DNA from: Flavobacterium sp. CFS9
Lineage (GTDB): Bacteria > Bacteroidota > Bacteroidia > Flavobacteriales > Flavobacteriaceae
Assembly: GCF_041154745.1 (NCBI RefSeq)
Contig: NZ_AP031573.1
Coordinates: 3,286,001-3,350,000 of the forward strand
DNA: 64,000 nt
Reading direction: 5' to 3'
In this document: piece by piece, positions 46,208 to 54,249 of the stretch
Numbering within the stretch: position 1 is the first letter of the stretch
Layout of the letters: every line of letters starts with the position of its first letter
The notes under the pieces: generated by a model
What the model saw: the letters and a program-made list of their open reading frames with translations, nothing else
What the model was told of the DNA's origin: nothing
Databases searched by the model: none
Program-made: the position numbers and the translations under genes

Positions 46208-47180
46208 AATTACTCAAAAACCAGTATGGATAATTATTATCATTTCGGATGTATGATTTATAAATTCTATGTTTTTTTAGAAAGGTATTCAAAGTAGTCG
46301 GATAATTTTCAAATAAAGGAAATACATCGATAATTGCAATTCTTCTTTTTTCAATTGACCAAAGCCCAAAATCTTTTTTCACTGAAGGGATATTATTTTT
46401 TTTGTAATGTAATAGTAAACCTGACCTAAATCGATTGTTTTTTGACGAAGATAAATATTTAGTAAGAAGCATAATAAAACCTTCGAAAAAGAGAAAAGAA
46501 AATGATGAAATACTATTGTAGCCATCACTTATGGTTTGATTGATAAATTTTTGATATTCAATTTCTATTGCTGTTGGTAGTTCATCTTTAATGTTTGTTT
46601 GGGATAAATCATATCCACATAGACAATATTTAAGAGAGAGGGGATGTATTACATCACTGGTATTTTTGGATAGATTTGTTAAATGATATGTTATTGGATT
46701 ATTACAATTATCACATTTTTCTTTTAATCTTATGTTGCAATCTAGACAAACTAGGGAAATTGATAATCGCCATTGCTTTTTGAAATATGGAATTTTCTTG
46801 TTCAAGCAGGATGGGCAATATAGGGTTCCAAAATTTTTTCTTTTTTGATTGGATATGCCAAGTGGTAATAATCCAATTGTATAAGTTTTACAATTTGCTT
46901 TCTCAAAAATAATTCCTTCATAGGATGTCAAAAAAAGATTGTCAGCTTCTCGCTTGTTTAAAAGGGAATGGTTAACTATTCCATTTATAATTTCATTTGG
47001 TTTGATTAAATCAACATTTCTTGCTAGAAAATGATTTGAACTTTTAAAATAGATTTTAAGAAAACTATATACTTTAATTTGATGCTCGGCAGATAATCTG
47101 CATAACCAAGATGAAAACAATTCATCTTTTTGCGGATGAATGTATGCGGGCCAGATATTTTTATTCTTGATAAGAACCAT
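46200..47180 (-). CDS. tniQ: TniQ/TnsD-family target-selection protein
   Basis: A 326-aa protein, shorter than TnsD of Tn7 and close to TniQ size. WPAYIHPQKDELFSSWLCRL is the TniQ N-terminal signature. Zinc motifs CPSC and CLDC, then CDNC, follow at about residues 115-165. TniQ proteins bridge the target DNA and the TnsC filament; TnsD-type members recognise a gene sequence. Insertion of this element in comM suggests this protein reads comM DNA. It is the last gene of tnsABC-tniQ (7 bp after tnsC). Confidence 0.85.
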   Translation of the reverse strand: MVLIKNKNIWPAYIHPQKDELFSSWLCRLSAEHQIKVYSFLKIYFKSSNHFLARNVDLIKPNEIINGIVNHSLLNKREADNLFLTSYEGIIFEKANCKTYTIGLLPLGISNQKRKNFGTLYCPSCLNKKIPYFKKQWRLSISLVCLDCNIRLKEKCDNCNNPITYHLTNLSKNTSDVIHPLSLKYCLCGYDLSQTNIKDELPTAIEIEYQKFINQTISDGYNSISSFSFLFFEGFIMLLTKYLSSSKNNRFRSGLLLHYKKNNIPSVKKDFGLWSIEKRRIAIIDVFPLFENYPTTLNTFLKKHRIYKSYIRNDNNYPYWFLSNFT

Positions 47181-47187
47181 TAAAAAA

Positions 47188-48072
47188 TCAATATAAAATT
47201 TGTTTTCGCCTTTTGGTTGGAGGAATATAATCTATAGAATTAATGATTTGATTATCTATTCTTTCTTTTCCAGTTTCTATGGCTTGAATACAACTTAATT
47301 CTAAGATTTTAGAAATTTCTCCAATTAATCCGTCACTTTTATTTAAGATGTTATCTGCTATCGAATTTTCAATTAAGTTAGATTCCTTTTTTAAAGGTAG
47401 TATCTTTTCAAAACTTAGCAACAACCGTTTATATTCGGTATCATTAGTCCATCGAGGTAAAATTTTAGGTTCAAAACGATTTGATAATTGGGGGTCGGTT
47501 TGAATAGCATTAAATGCATCTTTTGTACCCGCACAAACAATTGGTATTTGAAGTTCATTAGATAGAAATTTTATAACATTTAAAAAGGTTCTTTGTTTTC
47601 TGCTAGAACCAGCTAAAACGTGATGTATTTCGTCAATCATTAATATTTTAGTTTCCATTCGTTTTAGTAAATGTAAAACCCTTTGTTGTCTAGAATCTAT
47701 TTTTTCAGTAGTTTTAGAAGGAGCAAACAAACTGTCAAGAATGATATTATAGAATCTTTTTTCATCAGGCTCAGGTGGAGCTTGAACATACAGAACTGGG
47801 TTTATGACTTGCAAATCACTTTCTCTAACATAAGCTTCATTTCGTTCATCATATTTTCTTAGGATTGCAGTTTTGCCGTTGTTTGATTCGCCAATTAGGA
47901 GAAGATTTGGCATTCTGTAGACTTTAGGGTAGTTTTTTAAATCGTCTAGTTTTTTAAAAATACTTATAGATTGTGTGTAACCAATCCAACTAAATTTTTT
48001 TGTGTTAGCAATTCTTTCTTCTGGTGAAGAGTTTATTACTATTTCTCTTGTTTTGTCGTTTAAATGGTTCAT
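47188..48072 (-). CDS. tnsC: Tn7-like ATPase TnsC
   Basis: A 294-aa AAA+ protein. Walker A GESNNGKT is at residues 61-68 and Walker B ILMIDEIHH near 138. Sensor-like VCAGTKDAF follows. It matches the TniB/TnsC group, which forms filaments on target DNA, receives the signal from TniQ and activates the transposase. The stop codon of tnsB overlaps its ATG by one base, so translation is coupled. Confidence 0.9.
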   Translation of the reverse strand: MNHLNDKTREIVINSSPEERIANTKKFSWIGYTQSISIFKKLDDLKNYPKVYRMPNLLLIGESNNGKTAILRKYDERNEAYVRESDLQVINPVLYVQAPPEPDEKRFYNIILDSLFAPSKTTEKIDSRQQRVLHLLKRMETKILMIDEIHHVLAGSSRKQRTFLNVIKFLSNELQIPIVCAGTKDAFNAIQTDPQLSNRFEPKILPRWTNDTEYKRLLLSFEKILPLKKESNLIENSIADNILNKSDGLIGEISKILELSCIQAIETGKERIDNQIINSIDYIPPTKRRKQILY

Positions 48073-49895
48073 TATTCTATGTCTTCAAAAGGTTCGATTA
48101 TAATTTCATTTTTAATAGAATCAACAATTATTTTATTTGGACTCAAAACTTTTTCTGTTTGTGGTATGATTTCCCTTCGGTCTTTTCTTTTTTCTTTTTT
48201 TGTAAGAGATACAGCAGTTCGTTCAATTTCTTCTAATTCTCGATAGGCGGAGAATATGGCATCCTCATTAATAATTCCTATATTATTCTTTTTTAACTTT
48301 CTAATAATATCGCGATGTTCCCAAATTGACATAGGAGGGAAGGAGGTGTTTTTATATGGAATTTCAAAATATTCTTTTAAAAATGGGTCAAAAAAATACA
48401 CAATACTAATATCTCTAGGATCTGTTCTGAAGATATATTTTATTTTGTTACCTTTTTCATCTTTTGAATTAATGTATGACCTCAATACATCATCATAGTA
48501 ATATATGTGATTGAGCACGATGCCATATTCCTGAATGGTTCTTTCTACAAAGGGCATGAAATCAAGCCTTACTTTCCGTTCATTAAAAATTCTAGGAGGT
48601 ATTCCTTTACCAATGGTTGTATTATCACCTAAAATACCTTTCTTAAATTTATTTATTGGGGTCTCATTTATTGAGGAGTGGATTCTTTTGTGATAGATCT
48701 TTGTGATATAAATAGTTAGCCATCTTTCGAACTCTTCTAAAGTAAAAGAGGCATTTTTTTTAGAATCATAATTATCACGATCTTTGATTGATGAAAAAGT
48801 AGTTCCAGGTAGGTCATGGATTTCTTTTGAAAAAGTACCTAATGTTCTTTCGATGTGTCCTCCAAAATGCGGTGTAGCAATTGGTCTAAAATTTAAATCA
48901 ATTCCATATTCTTGAGTTGCTTTTCTAAGCATATTTCCATGAAATTCCTTAGCATTGTCAACATGTATAGAATCCATTATTCCCCAACAATCCCAATCAG
49001 TATTTACATCTATTGATTCCAACCAATTTTCTTTTGGTAAAATACTATGGCATATGCACATTCCTACACTTAGAGAGCTTGGAGGATCGAAGGATAAATA
49101 AAATCCAAGTATGGCTCTAGAATAGATATCTATAGCCAGAGTAAGATAGGGTCTATGATATGGCTGTCGAAAATGATTATCAACTAGGATTATATCGACA
49201 GGTGTATGGTCGATTTGTACAACTGAAAGAGGATAATTTGCACCAGGGAAATTCCCTTTTATTGGTTCGAAAATTTCTCGAGCAGCCTTATTTCCATAGC
49301 GTTTTCTAATTCTTTCTTCTTCTGAAATATTTTTAATTCTATTCCTTATTGTATTAGAATGAGGAGCTTTAATTCCCATGTCCTTACAAGCCATTTCAAT
49401 TTCGCGAATGGTTTTTATGATTGAATGTCTTGAATTGGATAAGTAAACAGAATGTAATTTGTCATTTATAATATTATCTAAAATTTTAGGAAGTTTACTT
49501 TTTCCAACATTAACTCCTTTGTTTTTCCCTACCAAAGAAGAGACTAATCCAGATTCAGTATATTCTTTTACCCATCGATATAAAGTTGCTATACTAATGT
49601 GATTTTGAGAAGCAACATTTTTTACCAAGTCAACATTCCGTCTTTCCAAAAGAATTGGTTTTATAATTTCAAATCTCTTTAATGCCTTTTGCCATTTATC
49701 TTCAGATAAATTTTGTATATCATGATAATTTCTAATTGAATTAAATGGACTAATTGAATTATTTGTTACAGTATGAATTATGTTTGTGAAAATTTCCTCG
49801 ATAGATACTGTATTGATATCTATAATTTTTATAATGATGCACTCTTTTTCTTTAAAGATTACCTTCTCACCAATATTAATTAATAATCTATCCAT
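48072..49895 (-). CDS. tnsB: Tn7-like DDE transposase TnsB
   Basis: A 607-aa protein. N-terminal HTH segments (for example SIATLYRWVKEY near 101-112) bind the terminal repeats. The Mu/Tn7-type integrase core has Asp229 (VVQIDHTPVD), Asp313 (SIHVDNAKEFHG) and Glu349 (HFGGHIERTLGTF). A beta-barrel-like part and a C-terminal tail that should contact TnsC follow. It joins the 3' ends of the element to target DNA. It is translated just after tnsA (1-bp gap). Confidence 0.93.
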   Translation of the reverse strand: MDRLLINIGEKVIFKEKECIIIKIIDINTVSIEEIFTNIIHTVTNNSISPFNSIRNYHDIQNLSEDKWQKALKRFEIIKPILLERRNVDLVKNVASQNHISIATLYRWVKEYTESGLVSSLVGKNKGVNVGKSKLPKILDNIINDKLHSVYLSNSRHSIIKTIREIEMACKDMGIKAPHSNTIRNRIKNISEEERIRKRYGNKAAREIFEPIKGNFPGANYPLSVVQIDHTPVDIILVDNHFRQPYHRPYLTLAIDIYSRAILGFYLSFDPPSSLSVGMCICHSILPKENWLESIDVNTDWDCWGIMDSIHVDNAKEFHGNMLRKATQEYGIDLNFRPIATPHFGGHIERTLGTFSKEIHDLPGTTFSSIKDRDNYDSKKNASFTLEEFERWLTIYITKIYHKRIHSSINETPINKFKKGILGDNTTIGKGIPPRIFNERKVRLDFMPFVERTIQEYGIVLNHIYYYDDVLRSYINSKDEKGNKIKYIFRTDPRDISIVYFFDPFLKEYFEIPYKNTSFPPMSIWEHRDIIRKLKKNNIGIINEDAIFSAYRELEEIERTAVSLTKKEKRKDRREIIPQTEKVLSPNKIIVDSIKNEIIIEPFEDIE

Positions 49896-49896
49896 T

Positions 49897-50550
49897 TTAT
49901 TTAACCCAAATTAAGGTGTTCATACTGAGTTTTTTATCATTATCGAAAGTTATTGAATAATTTGCGATAAGATACCATAATAGATACAAAAGTTCTGCTT
50001 GTTTTGATTCATCATTTGCCATATCCTTTATTAACTTTGCAGGAGTTGAATTATTTAACTCTTCCAGTCTATTTCGTATCATTGTAATTTCATCAAAATT
50101 TAAATCAAATTTAGGATATCGATAATAGTTTAAAAACTTCGCATTCCAACCTAGTGGTGTTCGAATTAAATGTTCATTATATATTTTGAAAGTGATATTA
50201 TTTTTAGTACAAAAAAGTTCAGCTGCTTTAAACTTTGTAGATAATTCATTATGTTTTTCTTCTAGCTCCTGAGCATATTTAACTTCAACTAATTCTTTTG
50301 TACCATCCCAATATTCAACAAAAAAGTCAGGAACATAGTATTTCTCGATATTTTTATCGAGATAATTAATTTTTATAGGTTGTTCATAGTATCTTTTCAC
50401 TTCGAGATTATATTCTAAAAGGTATATAAAATCTCTTTCTAAAGAAGATTCAAATTCTATGTGCTCATTGTTTTTAATACTACATATATGACCCGTTACT
50501 GAAAAATTGTTAGGTAAAATTTTTCTTATTCTTTTGAAACTTGTTATCAT
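49897..50550 (-). CDS. tnsA: Tn7-like endonuclease TnsA
   Basis: A 217-aa protein. The restriction-endonuclease-like core shows Glu38 (SSLERDF), Asp75 (YVPDFFVEY) and EVK at 89-91, the TnsA catalytic set. A C-terminal winged-helix region follows. It cuts the 5' strands so that with TnsB the element moves by cut-and-paste. It is the first gene of the tnsABC-tniQ operon and lies 112 bp inside the right end, the position seen in Tn7. Confidence 0.92.
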   Translation of the reverse strand: MITSFKRIRKILPNNFSVTGHICSIKNNEHIEFESSLERDFIYLLEYNLEVKRYYEQPIKINYLDKNIEKYYVPDFFVEYWDGTKELVEVKYAQELEEKHNELSTKFKAAELFCTKNNITFKIYNEHLIRTPLGWNAKFLNYYRYPKFDLNFDEITMIRNRLEELNNSTPAKLIKDMANDESKQAELLYLLWYLIANYSITFDNDKKLSMNTLIWVK

Positions 50551-50593
50551 CTTCCATTGTATTATTATGTTAATATTTTTTTATGCAATCGAT

Positions 50594-50662
50594 ATTCTCA
50601 TCTAATGATGTAAAAACATAAGAGATTTAATGCTTTATTCTCATATATGGGGGTAATTCACA
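50594..50662 (-). repeat. Right terminal inverted repeat and internal site of the Tn7-like element
   Basis: Read inward: TGTGAATTA (50662-50654), ATGAGAATA (50644-50636), GCATT, and a second ATGAGAATA at 50601-50593. The repeated box is a probable TnsB-binding site. Confidence 0.75.
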
Positions 50663-51238
50663 GAGGAGGAAGTTATCCTCAGCCCGGAGAAATTTCGATG
50701 GCTCATAATGGTGTTTTGTTTTTAGACGAATTACCGGAGTTTAAGCGCGATGTTCTTGAAGTGATGCGCCAACCGCTGGAAGATCGGGAAGTGACCATTT
50801 CACGTGCTAAATTCACCGTAACTTATCCTTCTTCGTTTATGCTCGTGGCGAGTATGAATCCAAGTCCGAGTGGTTTTTTTAACGACCCTGCTATGCCCAA
50901 TACTTCTTCACCACACGAGATGCAGCGTTATTTGAGCAAAATATCAGGACCGTTGCTGGATCGGATTGACATTCATATCGAAGTGACTCCGGTTCCTTTT
51001 GAAAAACTGGCCGATGATAGAAAAGCCGAGAGCAGTGTTGAAATCCGCAAACGGGTTACAGCCGCAAGAGAAATTCAAACCAAACGTTTTGAAACCATCG
51101 AAAACGTACATTACAATGCACAAATGAGCAGTAAACTCATTCGGGAGTTTTGTATTCTTGACCATCCGTCAAAAGAATTGCTTAAAACGGCAATGGAACG
51201 ATTGAATCTGTCTGCGAGAGCCTACGACAGAATTCTGA
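50663..51238 (+). pseudogene. comM: comM (yifB) middle fragment, broken at both ends
   Basis: From GGSYPQPGEISMAHNGVL the sequence is ComM: Walker B LFLDELPEF, the SMNPSPSGFF sensor loop, and GPLLDRIDIHIEV. Homology begins directly at the Tn7-like right end and stops at SARAYDRIL (51237); the last about 35 residues of ComM (the IADLEGS region) are replaced by NNKLFSI and a stop. About 35 residues between the 5' fragment and this one (the RPFRSPHHTISD region) are also absent. The tail was not found elsewhere in the window. Confidence 0.9.
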
Positions 51239-51406
51239 ATAATAAACTTTTTAGTATATAGTTCATTAACGGAGTGTGTTTTGTTGTGTAAATTTTTGTT
51301 TAAGAAGAACTTATGTTTTTTATGTGCGTTTTGTGAGAATATATTTTCGATTGATATGATTTATATTTCTTAAATTCACCTAGAAACGTAATTTAAACTT
51401 TAAGAA

Positions 51407-52549
51407 ATGGAGAAATGTAAAATTTACGACCGCGATTTTAAAGTGAATGCAGTAAAATTGGCACTTGAAAAGAATCGTTTTAGAGCCGCAAAAGAACTTG
51501 GTATTCCAACTACGAACATCTATAGATGGCAAGCTGAACTTCAAAAATATGATAAGGATAGCTTTTGTGGAAGAGGTCATTTTAGAGACCCCGAACAAAA
51601 AAGAGCTTCTATATGGGAAAGAAACCCCGAGCAAAAAAGGCTTGCAATACTTAAAATGACACTCACAAAAAAGCTACAAAAAGTAGAACGTCAAGTTGAA
51701 ATTTTTAAGAATGCAAGAAAATATATCCTGAAAGGAAAACCAATGATTTTTTATTTTATTGAAAACAATTTAGATAAATATTCAATTTGTGGTATGTGTG
51801 AAGTTTTAGGTATAAGAGAGACTACATATTATCAATGGAGAGATAAAATGGTTTCTCCAAGAAAGCGTGAGACAATCTTATTAGAAGAAGAAATAATGTC
51901 TATATTTTACGAATACAAAGAGAGATATGGTAATATCAAAATTTCAACAGAATTGAGAAGTCGAGGTATTAGATTATCACCTCCCTCGGTAACTCGCTAC
52001 ATGAATAGACTAGGTCTTGTCAGTAAGCTTAGCACTAGACATAAAGTGAAATCTGGTTCTATTTTTGTTCCTCATAACCCTTGTATTTTTCCTAATGTTC
52101 TAAATCGTCAGTTTAAAGCTGACGAACCGTCACAGATTTGGGTATCGGGAATAACAAGCTTAGAAACATCAGAAGGAATGTTGTTTCTAACAATTATTAT
52201 CGATTTATTTGATAGAAAAATTATTGGATGGAATTTGAGTACAGGTCTGACAATAAAGGAAACTTCGATGCCGGCTTGGGAAATTGCTGTTCAGAATCGT
52301 ACGACAAAGAAGGGATTGATATTTCATTCTGATAGATCACCTCAATACGCTAATAAGATTTTTACTCGTAAATTAAACTCATATAAACATATTAAACGAA
52401 GTATGAGTGAAACAGCGAATCATTTGGACAATCCTATGCCTAAAAGTTTTTTTACTTCCTTTAAATCTGAACTAACATATTTGAATATTCTTATGACTAA
52501 AAAACAAATGGAAGAAAAAATATCTGAATATTTTGAAAACAGGCTCTAA
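51407..52549 (+). CDS. Transposase paralog lacking DDE residues (copy B, first gene)
   Basis: A 380-aa protein. The N-terminal HTH (FKVNAVKLALEKNRFRAAKE; IYRWQAELQKYDKDSFCG) is followed by an internal duplication (DPEQKRASI, then NPEQKRLAI) not seen in copy A. In the integrase-like core the first Asp is Gly248 (WVSGIT), the second Asp is kept (FHSDRSPQYAN), and the Glu is Lys (PMPKSFF). It ends SEYFENRL, without the usual C-terminal segment. The frame is intact. The same losses in the copy A protein point to selection for a non-catalytic role. Confidence 0.82.
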   Translation: MEKCKIYDRDFKVNAVKLALEKNRFRAAKELGIPTTNIYRWQAELQKYDKDSFCGRGHFRDPEQKRASIWERNPEQKRLAILKMTLTKKLQKVERQVEIFKNARKYILKGKPMIFYFIENNLDKYSICGMCEVLGIRETTYYQWRDKMVSPRKRETILLEEEIMSIFYEYKERYGNIKISTELRSRGIRLSPPSVTRYMNRLGLVSKLSTRHKVKSGSIFVPHNPCIFPNVLNRQFKADEPSQIWVSGITSLETSEGMLFLTIIIDLFDRKIIGWNLSTGLTIKETSMPAWEIAVQNRTTKKGLIFHSDRSPQYANKIFTRKLNSYKHIKRSMSETANHLDNPMPKSFFTSFKSELTYLNILMTKKQMEEKISEYFENRL

Positions 52550-52584
52550 AAATGTTAAAGTAGAAATATTATAAACTTTATGTT

Positions 52585-53745
52585 ATGAAAAATTATGATC
52601 GTGCTTTTAAAGTAAATGCAGTCAAATTAAGCTATGAGAGAGGTAAAGGACAAATTGCAAGTATTGAAAGGGAGTTAGGAATAACTGCAAGTTGTTTGTA
52701 TCGATGGCGACAAGACTTTGAAAAATTTGGAACAGGAAGTTTTTGCGGAACCGGCTACTTAAAATTAACTCCTGAACAGAAAACAATTACTAACCTTGAG
52801 AAAAAAATTAAAAATTCAGAACTTACACTTGAGATTTTAAAAAGTGGAAGTAAATATGTTGCTCAAGGAAAGGTAATGACGAAAGAGTTCATTGAAAACA
52901 ATAAACATAAATTTTCAATTCTAAAAATGTGCAACTCATTAGAAGTATCTAGAACGACCTATTATTTAAGAAAGAAACAAGAACTTTCAGGCACAGAAAT
53001 CCGAATAAATTTATTAAAAGAGCAAATTACAGCTATATTTTATGAATTTAAGCAAACATATGGAGGTCCAAAAATTGCTAAAGAACTTGAAAAGAGAGGA
53101 TATATATTATGTAGTTCACAAGTAAATATTTATATGAAAGCATTAGGACTACGTAGAAAAGCCAAAAGAAAATTTAAAGCTACAACTGATTCATTTCATA
53201 ATCATTATGTGTCTTCAAATGTTTTAAATAGAGAGTTTAAAGTTACTGACCCTTCCCAAGTTTGGGTTTCAGACATTACATATTTACAGACAAAGAGAGG
53301 CTTTCTATATCTTACCATTATTATAGATTTATTTGATAGAAAAATAATAGGATGGAGTTTAAGTGATACAATGGGCACAAAAACGACAACTTTACCAGCT
53401 TGGGAAATGGCAGTTAGCAATAGGAAAATTGATAAAGCGTTAATTTTCCATTCCGATAGAGGTTCTCAATATGCTAATAAAGTTTTCACAAAAACTTTAG
53501 ACTCTTATAATTGCGTCAGACGCAGTATGAGTCGTAGAGATAATCATACTGATAATGCTGTTTGTGAAAGTTTTTTCAGTTGTTTTAAAAGAGAATTAAT
53601 TAATAAGAACAAACTTCTGCCGAGAAAACAGATGATAGCAGAAATATACGAATATATTGAAAATTGGTATAATAAAAAGAGGAGGCATTCATATTTAGGC
53701 TATAGGAAAATCGAAGAATTTGATAGAATTAATAATTTACTCTGA
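52585..53745 (+). CDS. IS3-family-like transposase with intact DDE triad (copy B, second gene)
   Basis: A 386-aa protein, the same length as its copy A homolog. The HTH (AVKLSYERGKGQIASIEREL), zipper region and integrase core are complete: Asp230 (WVSDIT), Asp291 (FHSDRGSQYAN), Glu328 (DNAVCESFF), and the C-terminal NWYNKKRRHSYLGYRKIEEF. It should catalyse cutting and joining of the element. The 35-bp gap after the triad-less gene suggests one transcript. Confidence 0.88.
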   Translation: MKNYDRAFKVNAVKLSYERGKGQIASIERELGITASCLYRWRQDFEKFGTGSFCGTGYLKLTPEQKTITNLEKKIKNSELTLEILKSGSKYVAQGKVMTKEFIENNKHKFSILKMCNSLEVSRTTYYLRKKQELSGTEIRINLLKEQITAIFYEFKQTYGGPKIAKELEKRGYILCSSQVNIYMKALGLRRKAKRKFKATTDSFHNHYVSSNVLNREFKVTDPSQVWVSDITYLQTKRGFLYLTIIIDLFDRKIIGWSLSDTMGTKTTTLPAWEMAVSNRKIDKALIFHSDRGSQYANKVFTKTLDSYNCVRRSMSRRDNHTDNAVCESFFSCFKRELINKNKLLPRKQMIAEIYEYIENWYNKKRRHSYLGYRKIEEFDRINNLL

Positions 53746-54249
53746 TTTTTTGAGTTGTTTTAAAGCGATATTAAGTGTAAAGAAGTAACAATGTTGTCTT
53801 TTATTAGATAATGGCTAAAAAGCACTTAAATATAATCTTTCTCATGCTTCAATATTTTTTCCTGTCTAATTGAAAAATGGTATTTGCATTACTCTTCTAA
53901 ATCAATAAAATAAAACTACTTTTTATAACGGGTAAAGAGTCTGATAGTTACAATTAACTTTTTAATATGTAGCACATTTTTGAGATTGACACTCTAAAAA
54001 TTCCTTTAGTTAGTACTAAGTTTATTAGATAAATTATTGATTTAATATACTAAAAACTCGATTTTTGTTTCAAAAAAAAATAGAATAGCTCTGTAAAAGT
54101 ACCTTTTTTGAAGCTTATTGATTAATACTCAAATTGTACATCGCAGTTAATAATTTTTAAGGACACATAATGAATAATATATATTCATATAAAATATATA
54201 TAAAAAAAAAAAAATAAAAAAAAAAATAATAAATAATAATAAAAATCGC
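53746..54249. other. 504-bp gap after element B
   Basis: No gene is visible. The last 70 bp before 54250 are almost pure A/T with long A runs (54188-54245). No terminal repeat of element B could be recognised with confidence. Confidence 0.5.

Larger units (their letters stand above)
38642..50662. mobile_element. Tn7-like transposon carrying a Pycsar system
   Basis: The ends are inverted: both start TGTGAATTA (38642-38650; 50662-50654 on the minus strand) and both have ATGAGAAT exactly 18 bp in (38660-38667; 50644-50637) followed by GCATT. TGT is the usual Tn7-family terminus. tnsA lies next to the right end, as in Tn7. The element is 12,021 bp: TnsA, TnsB, TnsC, TniQ, a possible TnsE-like gene, a serine recombinase, and defence cargo. 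Its right end abuts comM codons. The 5-bp flanks (GAAGG left, GAGGA right) do not match, so a target duplication is not preserved, in line with a deletion on the left side. Confidence 0.85.
51239..53770 (+). mobile_element. Two-gene IS3-like element, copy B (3' break of comM)
   Basis: It has the same gene order as copy A: triad-less paralog (51407-52549), then intact transposase (52585-53745). It begins where comM homology ends. The upstream segment ATTTCTTAAATTCAC just before gene 1 also occurs before gene 1 of copy A. I could not fix the right end or a target duplication. Copies A and B point away from each other and differ at many residues, so they are related but not recent duplicates. 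Confidence 0.55.

Noticed and set aside
35790..50663. ATTCACAG at both comM break points as a target duplication
   Set aside because: On the right most of it belongs to the Tn7-like terminus, and it is too long and misplaced for a Tn7-type duplication.
35802..53770. A composite transposon bounded by the two IS3-like pairs
   Set aside because: The two copies differ at a large share of residues and comM pieces lie inside, so a single mobile unit is unlikely.
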